This document shows positions 25,878-39,632 of a DNA stretch of 64,000 bases, one piece after another. A program made the translations under genes and the position numbers. The stretch covers positions 65,073,884 to 65,137,883 of the forward strand of contig CM034547.1 of assembly GCA_020055645.1 (NCBI GenBank). The letters are read 5' to 3'. The DNA is from Tomocerus qinae. Taxonomy: Eukaryota; Arthropoda; Collembola; Entomobryomorpha; Tomoceridae. The number at the start of each line of letters is the position of its first letter. The stretch's first letter is position 1. The notes under the pieces are model-generated. The model had not been told where the DNA came from. It saw only the letters and a list, made by a program, of their open reading frames with translations, and did not search any database.

Positions 25878-28217
25878 CTAAGACAATTCTGGAGGGGTTA
25901 GTTCGAAGTCACTCAGTTCGAAGTTGGTGTCCGTTGATGACGGAGCAATTAACGATGCTATAGATGAATTCCCAATTTCATTCGGTGATGTTGGACGTAT
26001 TAATGGCGGTTCCTGTGGATTTAAATTGTTTTCACGGCCGGCCACGCGGTTCTTCCGTCCACCTTTCCTGTCGCCGACATTTCTGAACCATGTTCCTATG
26101 CAACTTTGCACTTGATATTCCAACAGTGTATTTCCCTGGGTTGAGAGAACAGCAGCTATTTAAACACACAAAAAATAAAATTCAAAATATTATTGTATTT
26201 AAACTGATGCATTTTAAAATATTATTTTAAAAAACTCAGTTTTACATTTAACAGCGTTTACGGTTTTTGTATATCGAATGCCTTGTTTCCCACTTTTAGT
26301 AGTCAACCGTACTGTTTTAGCGTAGTCGTGTGAGAAGATATGCTGGAGTATGTTATACACTCTAAAAAAAATTCAGCACAAGCAGTTGAGTAAACTGCTT
26401 TTTGATCAACCTTGGCTAAAATTTTGACAACTGTTGTTTAAATCTAACTCAATGAGTTGGAATGTGCAACTGTTGTATAATATTTTAGCAATGGATGAGT
26501 AAATTGCTGTTATCGTCAACGATTAAATATAATTTACTCAACCATTGCTGATTATTAAATCATTGTTGTATAAATTTTTAGCAATGGTTAATTAAACTGT
26601 TGTTATCGTCAACGGTTAGATATAATTTACTCAACCATTGCTAATTGATTAGTCAATGATCGGACTAATAATACTCAAAATATTGAGCATTACCGAGAAA
26701 GGAATAAGTACAGGCTATTTCTTCCGTATTGACAACAAGCAAATGTAGGAATGTGGTAATGTGCCTCGATAGTATAGAGCAGGAGCAAGACTTCGGTACC
26801 CGCATTGGGTTATACTTTTTGCACATGTTTACTCTGGCATTGAGTAAAAACTTAAATCAAAAGTTGAGTAATACGTTTATACACCATGTTGAGTAAATTG
26901 AACTCAATATGTCAGTCGGCGCATTTTTAACTCAGTTGTTGAGTTCAGTTTACTCAAATTTGACTGAAAATTTCTTAGAGTGTACACTGTTTTAGCTTGA
27001 GTTCCTCCTCCTATTTTAGACAGATGGGCCACCTAGAGGACATATTGCATATGACTACTGTGTTTGATATTAATATAAAATTAATCTGATTTAAAATTGT
27101 TAGTGTGAATAATTTATTACTATCTTGTTGTAATTTTCATCAATTTTCAACCAATTTTCCAGAGATTGCAGCTGAATATCATTGTGCAACGGTAGCAGTA
27201 AAGTACTTCCAGCTCCAAATTCTGTCGAGATTCCAGTCTGCTGATTTAATAAACTGGAAACCAGGCGATTATTTTCCTCCAATTTCTCTTTAAGTTTTTC
27301 TTGGTTTTGAATCACAATTTTTTGAAATTCTACATTAAAAACAAAAATTGTCGAAACATAATGGGTCATTTAATAAAACTAATTTAATTAACAATGCTTG
27401 AAGCTATGCAAATTAAATATTATACCTTCAAACTGGTTAACCAAAGTAGTCAAGGCAGCAGAGTCTGGTGTCGTTATTATCTGAAAGGGGAACGATTGAA
27501 CATTGTCATCCGTGGTATCTACAATTTAGATGACGAATTATTATTTTTATTAACCGGTTGTATTTGTTCATACCAGAATCAAACTAAATTACTGATTCTC
27601 TAAATTCAATGTGGCATTTTCCGTAAGGTAGGTTTAAAAATATGTATTACCTTGTGCTCCACCAGCAAATACTATATTTTCTTGAGGCCAATTTTCATCT
27701 GAGGCAGAAATTTGATGAAGAGGATTTGTAACTTCAAAATTTGGGAGTTGGAGTTGACTGGCTGTTTTTCGTCTTTTAGGTTCACTGTCCGTTGTATCTA
27801 GATCTGAAGTGACTTCTGCCTTTTTTGCCTTTTTTCTTGCCTTACTATAAGTATCTACAATAATTTTGAATTGATATTTACTCAAAGGCATAGAAAATCA
27901 AACGAGATGAACCTTGCCATTTCCTAAGTATTTTGTATTTTTAATTGCATAAGATATATCTTTGGTAAAATTGTAGTATTTTTAATGGTTACTTACCACA
28001 ATATCGAAAAACTTTAGCATTATAGGAATCCAGTTTTCCCTGGTATTAAGCCTGCGGTTTCCTTCAGCGTTTTCAACGGTGTATCCTTGATTGAACCCGC
28101 ATCAGGCCACAAACACAATACTTTTTTTCCTGATTTTTTAATCCAAGTTGATGGGACAGCTTCTACAGTACCTTCATCTGTGAAATGGACTACGCAAAAG
28201 TCTGAAATTTTGGCCAT
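25878..28217 (-). pseudogene. CACTA accessory gene (DUF4806-like), five exons, one frameshift
   Basis: Many insect CACTA-type elements carry a second gene of the DUF4806 type whose role is not settled. Exons in transcript order: 28,217-27,997; 27,854-27,651; 27,518-27,426; 27,329-27,121; 26,135-25,878. Exon 1 starts MAKISDFCVVHFTDEGTVE with the Val-Pro-x-x-Trp and Cys-Leu-Trp-Pro motifs of the family. It continues to YNAKVFRYC, but these two parts are in frames differing by one base (between about 28,022 and 28,045). Exon 2 gives a Lys-rich nuclear-localisation-like stretch. Exon 4 has a coiled coil followed by LPLHNDIQLQSLENWL, the DUF4806 opening. Exon 5 has VQSCIGTWFRNVGDRKGG. All junction phases agree if one base is removed from exon 1, giving about 327 residues. 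The exon 4 donor (AAGATA|GTAATA) is weak. Confidence 0.65.
26356..26984. repeat. TA-flanked MITE inside accessory intron 4
   Basis: The ends are inverted copies of TACACTCTAA(G/A)AAA..TTCAG with TA at both borders, suggesting a Tc1/mariner-like non-autonomous element of about 629 bp. The interior repeats TTGAGTAAA and its complement and contains a 93-bp tandem duplication (units starting near 26,472 and 26,565). It carries no open frame. It lies wholly within the intron between exons 4 and 5 of the accessory gene, so it need not disrupt the product. Confidence 0.75.
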
Positions 28218-28896
28218 CTTCAAGTTATTCAAAATACACAACTGCGGAATGAAACCAACGTGGTCGGTAGAGGAGGAATGGCTAATTACCAACGGCCACA
28301 CAAACTAGTAGTGTTGCACGTGCCGTTTGGTGTCATGTAGCAAAACGATATTGGTTTGTTGTTTGCGTTTTGCAGTATCGAAGTCCTCTGATTTTCAATA
28401 TGTATTCTATACAGAACCAGCACTGATGTTACACAAAATTGATAAGTAGGATGAGTAGTATTGTTTCTCCATTGATCTTACATTGGCATATACAGTAATG
28501 ACGCGCTGGTAAATCACAATGTTATTCACCGTCCATTCGTTATTGGCTCATACAGCACAAACCTACTGGCTTAGCCAACGTTTCAACAATACATTAACTA
28601 TAGATACTATTATACGTAGGCGCTTCCTTTATAGTATAAACATAGGATTAATATGTTTATCACCAATACCGTATAACTATATCGATTCAATAATAAAATA
28701 ATGTCAAAAAAAACAGCATTGGAATTGCCAACGGTTTTTCCAAATACCCAGTGATACGCCAAAGGAAAGCCAACAGTCGATGTTACTTGGGTAATTTCTG
28801 ATAATTTGATAATGTATAACAATAGAATTATAAAAAAGATAGAAGGGACATGCCCTATCTGCCTGTGTTATACGCTTTTCTATCATGTACCTTACT

Positions 28897-29054
28897 TTAT
28901 CCTTGAAGGCATTTTTTATTCATTGGTCAGTTGCAAAGTAGAGCCCCGAGACGCGGGAATATGAATATCTGCAATGCTTAAGCACCACAAATATTCATAT
29001 TCCCGCGTCTGCGGGCCCTACTTTAACCTCATGGTTAATTCTTTCAAGGATAAA
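28897..29054. repeat. small foldback with perfect 19-bp stem
   Basis: Outer TTTATCCTTGAA pairs with TTCAAGGATAAA, and the inner GACGCGGGAATATGAATAT (28,950-28,968) pairs perfectly with 28,991-29,009 across a 22-nt loop. It is a MITE-like hairpin between the CACTA-like right end and the outer inverted arm. Confidence 0.75.
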
Positions 29055-29468
29055 ACAAAGTGTCTCACAAATCAAACGGTAAAATTATGTGCTGAGTGTC
29101 TCCTCTATTCTTACTATTTACTATCTCTATTTGTATAACATAACAAATAAGACTTATTCCAAAGTTTTAATCCACAAGTATACTTCCAACAACTCGACTA
29201 TGCTCATACGAATGAGGTTGCAATGAGATTCGGATTTAGTATTCATCCCAATATTCATTTCTTTATTATGAGTGCATAACATTTGCTATTCACGGTTTTT
29301 GCTTCATTAAATTCCACCCCTTAAAATGCATTTTGGAAATCATATAGATTTATGTAAATGAAATCTGCAATTTCATTGGCTAATTTCAAAAAATTTGGAC
29401 CAATCAGAGAGGGGCAAAAATGTAGTCAGAATTTGAATCACTGTCAGAACTAATGGTTACGACAGTAT

Positions 29469-32400
29469 GGTAGCTCTTAAAAAAGTATGAACGTGTGAAT
29501 GGATATTCAAATAACATAGGAACAGTTGAAAATCGTGTACAGACGGATAAATTAATAATATTTGTGATAGTGCAAGTTAGTAGGGGAAATGTCGATATCT
29601 TCGAAATCTGGAATAGGTATAATCTGAAACTTAGATAAAAGATTATTGTAGTATCCTTATTTGTAAGATCTCTCAGAATTCTCTAAAATGTGTTATGAAA
29701 GTCATTGTAGGTTATCAGGTTAGGTGGGGCAATGGTAGATACTAACATAATGTGTAAAGATACTACAGTGTACGAAATATAAGGGTATATATGCAGATGC
29801 AGGATCTCTGAACAGAAATACTGAAGGTAGTATATTGTGGTGACGTTCTTGGTTTGGAGTTATATTGGATGTCATACTGATAGTTGTGAGTTGCTGTCTC
29901 AATAAGCTACTTTCCGTTCCGAGTTAGGCTGCCATAAGAGACGGAACACTTTAAAAGGAAGACAGACAGACCACAAAAGGTAATACTGATGCTACTGAAC
30001 CAACTGAACTGACATTAATTACAATATTCCACTACAGAATAGTCGTAGAAACTAATTGAAAGACTCTCTGAGTAGTGAATTCTTCTTCAATAGAACTTTC
30101 CACTTTTCTTTACACATGCAAGAAGTCTAGTCTATCCCCACAACTCTTCCACCCTACCCTACAGTCACTACCAAGTAAGAAATTCCCATTTCGCTACTTT
30201 CTCTTTGATTCTAATGACATATACATTATTTACGTACCTAGATATATTTCAGTATTTACAAGGAGAAATGCTAAAATGCGGTTTTTCCTGATTTGATTTC
30301 TCCGCGATACTCCTCACTAATGTTACACGACCTGAATAGTCGTTTCTGAAATGTTAATATTTGTGATTAATATGCTAATTAGTTTTAGTGCAGGTTAATG
30401 GAGTTCAAAATTTTTGACGTCGCAAGACAAGAACACTAAAATTAGGGTAACTTACTAAAAGCAGTGCTAGTGGTTTGAAAGGTGTAAGGTGTGACAAGTT
30501 TGTAAAAGGAGGAATGGGGGCGGGGAACTAATAACGTCAGGTTTAGGTTAATTACTTCCGTGATTGACACTTAGAGAAGATTGCTTGACCTCTTAAATTG
30601 TCTTAGTCGTTTACAAATATAGTATCCATCATACCATAGTGCACTAACACATACCAACATCTTTCAATTCTGCTTACTGCTTACAAGCAACTGTGAACAT
30701 ATTCCAAGCAAGTCTTTTCCGGTTGGTTAACAGTTACGTGAACAATTGGACATTTGTAACTTATAATTGATGTGGAACGTGGGTAACGACATCATGCTGT
30801 GACGAATTACTATAGGAAAGTTTTCACAACTTGATGTATGTGACTAACATGTTACGCACTGACAAACAGTGAATATCTGCAGTCCATATACTATAGATAG
30901 GTACAATAGACGATAACGCTAATGATAACGAAACTTTGCTATCACAAAAATTGGGAAGAATTTCTTCAGCTCCAACAATTAGAATACTTGATTTGTGGAA
31001 TTTGAGTACTAAAAGTATCTGAGACAATAGAACATCATTCAAGCACCAAGCCACAATTCTACTAATTAGTAACTAATTACTACTTAAGCAGTGGTAATTT
31101 CTTAGTCTTACAATTTCAATTCAGAATTTTGATTCAATTAGATTTTTATGTTACCTCTTTATAGCCTCTTTATGACATTTCGTTGTTCTTTGAGAATGGT
31201 ATGATTTCAGTTCGAAATTGACTGAAACGAATGTAATGTGTAGTGTAATGTGTAAAGCACGTATACAGAACTCCGAGATGTCGGGGAGGGGGGGGGGCTT
31301 CAGCCGGTATAGTCCATCTCTCAATACGCCCTTGAGTAAATTGGTAAACTCTATCAATCATAATGTCTGATATCTATATCAATCCTTAATTTGGAATATT
31401 CAGCAATTTAGCAAATCATTAACCATTTGTCTCTCATTGCCATAAATATGCATTGTTCTATTTAGCATGCATTGAATTATATAAGGGTACTACACCGGAG
31501 CACCGGACTACACTACTGGTGAGTGTGCCAGCAAGCTTTGCGTACTTATTTTTCCTTTTTTTAAAAATTTATGATATGCAAAACTCTGAAGGCTCAGGTT
31601 TGCATTTTTAAGCGAAAATAATTGCATTAGTAGTAGGTACCTATAGAAAGTATTGTACATTTAAAGCGCTGTGATGTACATAAAAGGCAATCCCATGAGA
31701 AAATAAATGTCAGCGTGAGCTCATTTTCTAAGGGATCCCCCTGAGGGATTGAAGGCTTGTCAGACAGGAGGTTAATGTGAATTCCATAACTATTTCAAAC
31801 TGTATTGTTGTTAAATCAGTTTGCAATTTGAAAAACAAGCACTAGATGAACGAGAAGGTATAAAAATGTCGAAACGGATATCTGCAATGACATTGTGGTA
31901 CATTACTAAGTAGCATTTAGAATGGACTGTGAGAATATTTAATAATCAACAGTCTTATAGTCTCCTTGGGTAGTCAATGTCCCTAAATAGGCTTTCGTAT
32001 TAAACGGATGTCTCCTAAAGCCTCACTTATGTGAGTTTTGACTTGTTCAGTTAGTATTCTTGGCTGGGAAGTGGGATCGGGCAATAGGAATATATATAGC
32101 AAATTGGGTTGCAGGGTTGACATTGGGAGAGATACAGAGTACACCTCACTTGAGGACGCTAAATACATAGCTCGGAGAATTTCTCAGAAGACGGAGTCAC
32201 TCCGAATACAAATACTTTGTAAAAGAAAGGACTAAAGTGCTCTTTCGCCAAATGTATGACAGGGAAATGGTTTGCTGTCCTCATTCGCATTCTCGCCATA
32301 ATTTATGAACCTGTGAATAAATTGACCCTAACATGACTCGCTAATACGCTAACTTCATAATAATGCGATAACCAGATTCTCTTCTTCCTGTAGTCAGAAA

Positions 32401-35400
32401 GAGCTAGCTACTTGCAGAATACAGAATTTCCTATGTCCCTCCAAATGTTTTAGTTCGGAAGATACTTAAGACCGTAGCTAATGTAGAGATCTCCAGCATA
32501 ATGATCCAATGTGTTTTCTATTTACTCTGTTGTACTGTTAAATCGATTATGTGCTTGTTAATGTCTTCTAATGTACATTAACTAAGACAAATACCCAAAG
32601 TAGTAAGATATTACTATGCATGAAATAATCCTCCGTGATATATTCGTAATGAATAAGATCATTGTTAATTGCCTTTTCCGCATCTTAATTTGAGTAAATC
32701 TTTTCTCTCATTTAGTCCCTCAATCATTTAGGTAGTGGAGTATCTACGCACACATCCATAAATTGTAATTTGAAGCTGAGCCTATAAATTTTGAGTATTA
32801 GCATTTAAGTAAACATGACCCAAGGAATTTATATTTGATCACAATGTAATAATATAGTGCATATGTCTAAAGGGTCGTCGGTTATTTCATTGGTAAGGTT
32901 TCACATACTATCGGGTTCTATAATATTGAATCAGAAATTGAAGCAGAAGAAGAAAGTCCCCTGCGGACTAAAATCCTAGGACGCGTGGAGTAGGAAAGAG
33001 CCAAAATCTTGAGTTCATGTTCGGAGAAATGTAAGATTTTGGCTTGCTTACCTATATAGTATTTATGTAGTCCGCTCTGGTTTGGTGTTTCATGGGGCAA
33101 AGGCAGGCAAGAGTGAGCATAAAGTTTTCCAAGAGAAAGTACAAGGAGGCAAGGCTATAAAATCACTCACTCTCGAGAAATTATTGCTTTCCTTCCTTAT
33201 ACGAAGATATATCTGGAGAGTGGAGATAGTAAGGAATATGTAAACCGGTCGGGAGTATTATCTTACTCTTGCTGCACTGAATGTATTAGAGAGATACAAG
33301 AAGTGGCGGAGGTGGAGTGAGGACTTTCTTCAGAGCTGTAGTAATAGCTAATGTAACGTGTTATACGCTTCTGCAATTCTTGTAACAGACATCAATTAAC
33401 ATTATCAGTGTCGCTCGACCCACATGGAGTCCTTGAGCAGAGATGAATCAACTCGTGTGAGTTTGTCATTGGCAATACCCCCAATACTCTTCTTCCCCAT
33501 TTACTCCCTCACAACAGCATTTCCGACGAAACTAACCAACATATTTCAACACTACAGACTTGCAATAAATAGCTACACAAATGCTCCCACATGTCCTCTA
33601 GACGCTCTGTTTTTTAACGTGTCTATTTAGGACTTATTCCTTTTAGGTTTATGGAAGAGCTAAGTAATCGAGAGTAGTATTTGTAGCGACCAAAGCTAGG
33701 CAAAACATAACAAAACAACATTTCAGCCAAGTCTGATTCAAGGGCAAACCTTCCTACATCTACTTGGGTACTACTATGGCAGAAGAAGAGAGAAAATTAG
33801 TCGCCAGACCAAGCAGACGGCTTTTACACAGAACGGGGGACGCTAATGATTGTCAATTTAGAATTTGTAGCGTTGTAAATCAGTCTTTGTGCTTTTATCT
33901 GCATCCTGAAATTGTTCCTCCAATAAGCAACGAAAGTTTATTGCAAACTATGCGAATGTGGATCTAATGCACGGCATTAAAAGTTCTTGTTATAACTTAT
34001 TGTTATTACAAGTAGCAGCTAGAACTATAAAGTTACCTATTTAGTATAATATTTATGTTAAACTTGCATCACATGATTTTCTATGTAGGTTTCCATTCCC
34101 TTTTGGTACTAATGAAATACAAGTGAACTAGTAATGCAATTAGCTTGGCAAAAAGTCCGAATCGTAAGGAGTAAATAACACCACCGATTGGCAGAGACAT
34201 TTCGTTGGTTATAATAATAAGTGCTTTACTCTCTGATGTCTGATCATCTCATGATCAGTGACATAAAAGTGCTTTCTTTTATGGACACAAAGGGGGCATA
34301 GTGACTGACTTATTGCTAAAAGGATGTCCTTTACCCATTGCATCACCTAGACAGACGTCGCATTACCATCACTCCCAGAACTCCCACGTCCATTCATCCT
34401 CTATTAATCATACAGATTCAAAGTATTGTACAACAAAAGATGGTTAATAAGTTTCAAAAGCCTCCCACTTTAAAAAATGACACACAAAGGTTTTCTGGGA
34501 TATCTTAATAGCTAACAGATGTCTACATTTGTATACATCCTTCAAAATTTGGTACATAAGAAACTCATAAATGTTGAGTTTTCTTTTAACCTGTCTTCAA
34601 ATCAAAAGTGGATCTGAGCTCGTAGGTGGACGGGAGGCTTTTCCATTGTTCATTAGTCGGTTAACAGCTTTCTTTATTTGAAGTAGACAATGCGGTAAAA
34701 TCTATGAAGGCTATTTTTGTGTTTTTGCAGAGCGTACTTAGAAACAAGTTTTACGTGGGAATGTTACCTTCAAATTGAAATCTCATTAAGAAATCTTGGC
34801 GTTTTCTAAGCTAAGTCAAAGTAAAATGGATGAAGGATGAGCAGCCTTGTGCCTTTGTTTTGGATAGGGATAATTTCCCATTAATTACATATTTACTTTT
34901 GTCAGCATAGTAAGCATTCCATCCTTTCTGTTTAAAGATGTGAGAACGTGGAAACTAATTTGAAATTGACTGATTGCCCCTTAAAGCAAGACAATATTTT
35001 AGTTTTTATTGACACCAAAATGAGTGTCCCGTGATTGTACGGAAATACTTCTAGCTCATTGAAAAATTTTTCGACACTCTTAGTACAATGAGTTCATTTG
35101 CAGTGGCATTCCTCCATCCACAACTTGAATTGATGGTACTCAAAAGGGATAACTCAAGCTGAGCGGAATAGTTTTGATTTGACTTATCGTTTGCTTTTTC
35201 AGAAATACTCTATGATTTTACTGCGTTGTAAGGAGTATAATAATTTATATGTAGTATATGGGAAGATAGAAAGTCGTCATTAAAAGTAAAATGAAGTGCG
35301 AAGAGGTTGGAGTTGGATAGAAGAAAAGAACAAGAGAAATGGAGGTCTGTGGGTCTTCGTCAAGTGAGATCTTCCTTAGTCTGCTGCTACATACAACATC

Positions 35401-38400
35401 CAGGGAACAGTGTAAATGCAATGCATAGTAATTCTCATGAATTTTAATGAAATTTCTTTGCTATTCTTCAATGAACAAGTAGATTATTTTGAAAAGTTCT
35501 CTCGGCTCAAATTAAAGAATGCTTCTCTAGGGATTTAGGTGTGGATGGGAAAGAAAGGAGAGTACCGAGGAGAGAGTCAAAAGAAAGTGAAAGATGGAGA
35601 AGAATCTAGAAAAATTTTCTTTGACAACACTTTCGTCCACACATTGCGGATTATAGATTACTTCTCAGATGAACTTTTTTCTTAAATACAATTACCGTCT
35701 CCTTTTTACAAGTATATTCTCTTCTCTTGCTTCACTTTCCCTTTTCACTTCAAAGTTCTTTCTAACTACCTACTAATTTAAAACGAGTTCTCTAGATATA
35801 ATGCTCATTAGATTCAAATGAAGGCACGCATATATAAATCTCGTACCTAATTATGAATAAGCACTTTATTATGGACCTTATAGGATTCCATTCCTTGAAA
35901 ATAATGAATGCACGAGGTTTTTAATCCCGAAGAGGATAGTTTTTAATTATTCCATTACGAAACAATATTATGTAAAACAGAGCATGTATTTCGCTGACAA
36001 GTTACGAGCCTTAATAATTGTATTGACTTAAACTATATAGGAACAACAAATTGGCAATCATCTGCCTCCATGCCTAATAATGTGATACTTAGTTATAAGC
36101 ATGGTCATGAAAACATTGTTCGAAACATAAAGAACAATAGTAAGTATTTGTATGTATGTAGTATGTGTTTTTGACATTAGCTGGATTGTAATAATGCTTG
36201 GGAAGCCAATTTCCTTGCACAGTAAGTGAAAACCACGTCAAAATATTTCTAATGATACTGCACTAGAATTCGTATATGTAAATACTTCATGCTATACAGA
36301 AAATCATATTAATATAGATTTTTAGTAAAGTTGCAGTTAATTGGATTTAAAAGCGCAAGCTAGTGAAAATTCTTGATTGAATTGACTTTGAAATCAAATA
36401 ACCCAACTTATTATTATCAATTAAAAGATGAGATGTATACGAGAGATATTGGAGTTTATTAATATGCTTAGCTAATATCAAAATTTTTTAAGTGTAAACG
36501 GTTCGCTTGATTCTATTTCAAAGGCATGAGGAATGGGAATATTGCCCATAGTCCGTCGTAAATATCAAATGTCATCCATTTATGGAACCTGATAGCGCAG
36601 TTAGCGTGTGTAGATATACACAGGGCTAGAAATATGGGGATTTGTAAGAATAATAATACGCATACCTAACTAGATTCTAGATGTGATTCATTTACTAAGG
36701 TTTCGCATTCCAAGATTGTCGACGGAAAGAAGCCTAAGTTTGAAAAATGAGACATAAAAGTGAGAATTATTACGTTGGCAAATGCAATTGGTTTGCCTAC
36801 CTTGCTGATAGAATTTGGATGTTCAACGGATATACGTAGCAAGGATATATGTCATAATAGTATGTATCCTGTCTGTAGTAGTCAGTAGTTGATGCAGAAC
36901 AATATTGGACTGTATTGTGTGCATAGTAGCAGTCTTGGGTGTCCGCCTAGACTGCATGTAGCTCACGGTCTCAGAAAGTGAAGGAATCAAACTGGATCAT
37001 TGCAAGATATTATGATGAATAAACGCATCCGAAGTAAGGCATTTTTGCTGCTCCCTGACATTTTCTCTCTTTCTCATTTCCGTGCTGCTCTTTTAATAGA
37101 ATTAGGAAGGTTCTTCTTAAATAGTAAGTATATAAATTCTGTGCCTTCTTTTTACGCTACATATCCATCTTTAGAGAGAAGCCTAGCTCTATATAATATG
37201 ATTTTAGATGATGTCACGTCATGCATGTGGTAGAAATTGAATTGAAAAGCATTTGATCCTTTATCCCTGTACCTTTCTTCACGACGGATGAATATTGGAC
37301 AAGAGTTTCAATGCAACAAATTGGCAGAAGATTTGAGATTTCTCAGGAATACCATTGCACAAAAAGAGTAGTGAGAACAAAGGGGAGTATAAGCTACTCA
37401 GGGCCAGAGACATTAGTGGGTCTTCTCTCCAAATGATTTTCTACTCAGCTAATCAGATTTCTGCTTGCCTGACCTCACATTGCACGTCATCCATCTATAC
37501 TTCGCCTAAACGGTCACTGGACCAGAATTAAGAGTCAATAAAGGTTACATTAGATGGATAATAATATTATTTTGTACCTACTCACAGACACACTGCGAAT
37601 GTATGTAGAGTGGGGCTATGCTAAACTAGGCTTTAGGTACATTGATTCAAAAACGGACATAATAATAGGAATATCTTGGTCCTTCCGGTTCAGAGATCTT
37701 AATATGGGTTGGAAATTATATCAATCTTACATGTTCAGTGCTCACTACTTATTATACCTCCTGGGATTATTAAATAATAGCATGATAGCTAAATAATATA
37801 ATGACGTGAAAGTCGAATGACGTCATTAATGACCTTTCTCGTCCGTATCTAATGTAAAAAGAAACAATTTTGTATTAAGTACACCGTAAAAGGCAAGTTT
37901 TTATATAGGTACGTGAGATTTTTTAAATTCAACTACTGGTTACTGCATCGCATCGCAAACTCTACTATTGCACCAAATTTTCGTGGAAATTAGCCCTCCC
38001 GTGTTTACTGTTATTGTCCACGTGAGGTTGTCTGTAGAAGATAAACACGTGAAATGGCCATTTTAACACTGATGCTACTACTTAGGTAAATGGAATGAGG
38101 TATGTATTACTCAAGCAAGCACAACATTTTATATACAGTATTGAAAATCAATGTGTGAAACCAGTGAGACTGCAAAGTCAATCATGTCATTAATTCAGTT
38201 CAATTTAAAAAACCCATTTTTAGTGAAACGAAGGAGAAGAAGATTATCGTAGTAATAAGATAAGCGAAGTGACCATAGAGGAAATAAGTAGTTGTGGTGG
38301 TTAAGAACCCTTGAACGATGAAAAGGCAGATGTTCCGGAAAGAGACATTGAGAATATAATAGAGAGAGCGGCACTGGGGCAGAAGCGGAACAAAAAGCTC

Positions 38401-39462
38401 TCATTGGAATCCGACCAATGTGAAGAGAGCTGGTATAACTAAAAAGCTGTGGGACTGAGACAGACAGAAGAAGAGAGTTAAAGTTAACTCAAACCACTAA
38501 GACAAACACGATGGGAATTCCAAAGCGGAAATGGAGCCACCACTTGAAGAACTAAATGGAGAGAAAGTTCAGGGGGCTTTCCTAATGAATCTGATTTCCA
38601 TTCTGATGAGCTTCGAGCTGACACTAGAAAAGTAAAACCCAGTCTTCTTTTTGTACTTTCGTCCTAACACAAAGTAGTTTTTTCGTACTCTTGAGGATCA
38701 AATTCACCAATGCCCCAAACTCATCTCCACACAAAATCAAGTGATCGCCTTTTTAATGTTTTTCTTCTCTCCTCCAGTTTACGTATGTCATTATTATGCT
38801 GTGTATATCGAGGTACTTACTTTTTAAGCACATTTCTATGTACCGTAAGATTCGAAACTCAATAGACATACATTTTTCCATTACTACACACCGTAGTAGT
38901 AATCAGTATCATGCGCAACTTCTTTCTGTTTTGATTTTATCCCTACTCTTGTATCATACATGAGAATAAACAATTTAGAAAAGTATGTTTGACGTTGGTG
39001 AAAATTGAACAAACTATCCATAAAAGAAACAAACGGAAATAGAAAAATTGGGACGAAACATGTCGTGCCAAAGAGTTTGACAGAAGACACCAGGGGAAAA
39101 TGTCAACCAATAAAAAGTAATGACAATTACTTGCTTTAAACAAAAAGGATCTCTAAGAAAATGTTTCTAATGCTCCTCAAGATGAGTATTATATCAAAAA
39201 GATTTTTTTTATTCCTGAGATGCTAAGATTGGTGATAAGATTGATGCTAAGTGTGTCAACAGAAGTGTGTCACCTACTATTAGAGTAGTGTATACGGCTG
39301 GATAAGAAGGTATTACTAGTGACTGTACTTTGTCATATGAATTTCGGATCCCATATCATTATAGCTGATTTACCCCTATACTGTAAAGGGGTAAATGTTA
39401 TCACGCTCAATCCTAACTTTTATTTCACCAATAAGATTTACAGGTTTAATAGTATAATCTGA
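29469..39462. other. no supported gene
   Basis: AT-rich DNA with only short open frames. Noted: a G11 run at about 31,287-31,298 and a short hairpin (ATGTCTGATCAT / ATGATCAGTGACAT) at about 34,236-34,264. I see no transposase remnants. Confidence 0.45.
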
Positions 39463-39632
39463 TCGTTGCCCCTTCCCCCTAAATCCAAGAAAATAGAAAA
39501 TGTTTTCTCAAAATACCAAAAATTTTCCCGCGATTTTTAGAAGAACGACAAAGAGCATTTTTCTATAGCGAATATACCCAATGTATAAGGTTTTATGACT
39601 TGCCCCCTCCGAAATCGACTTCAAAATACTGT
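39463..39632 (-). repeat. fragment of a G-run-ended dispersed repeat
   Basis: On the minus strand this reads GAAGTCGATTTCGGAGGGGGCAA ... GGTATTTTGAG(G)AAAACATTTTC ... CTTGGATTTAGGGGGAAGGGGC. It is clearly related to 47,640-47,880 on the plus strand. No coding capacity. Confidence 0.6.

Larger units (their letters stand above)
23253..28796 (-). mobile_element. CACTA/EnSpm-like DNA transposon, two genes
   Basis: The likely ends share the inverted motif AATTACCCA(T/A)GTAACATCG (left from about 23,253; right ending about 28,796). Both flanks carry scattered short subterminal repeats of the CCAATG/GGCAATACC and ACCCAGTGATA types, as expected for transposase-binding sites. Inside are an open tnp2-type transposase and a spliced accessory gene, both on the minus strand. 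The tips do not start with the textbook CACTA and no clean 3-bp duplication was found, so the exact ends are uncertain. Confidence 0.65.
22817..29468. repeat. long inverted repeats bracketing the CACTA-like element
   Basis: About 330 bp at 22,817-23,150 recurs in reverse complement at about 29,140-29,468. Both begin TACTGTCGTAACCATTAG at the outer edge and end near AAGTCTTATTTGTTAT at the inner edge. The outer tips are flanked by TA on both sides. The arms differ by many substitutions and small indels. They could be two opposed copies of one MITE, or the long terminal repeats of a composite element that includes everything between. Confidence 0.75.

Noticed and set aside
36590..36660. A-box-like word GATAGCGCAGTTAGCG
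   Set aside because: No B box or acceptor stem follows; a single Pol III half-site is weak.
36999..37233. 77-codon plus-strand open frame
   Set aside because: No domain, no exon-like borders and no partner; chance open frame in AT-rich DNA is sufficient.
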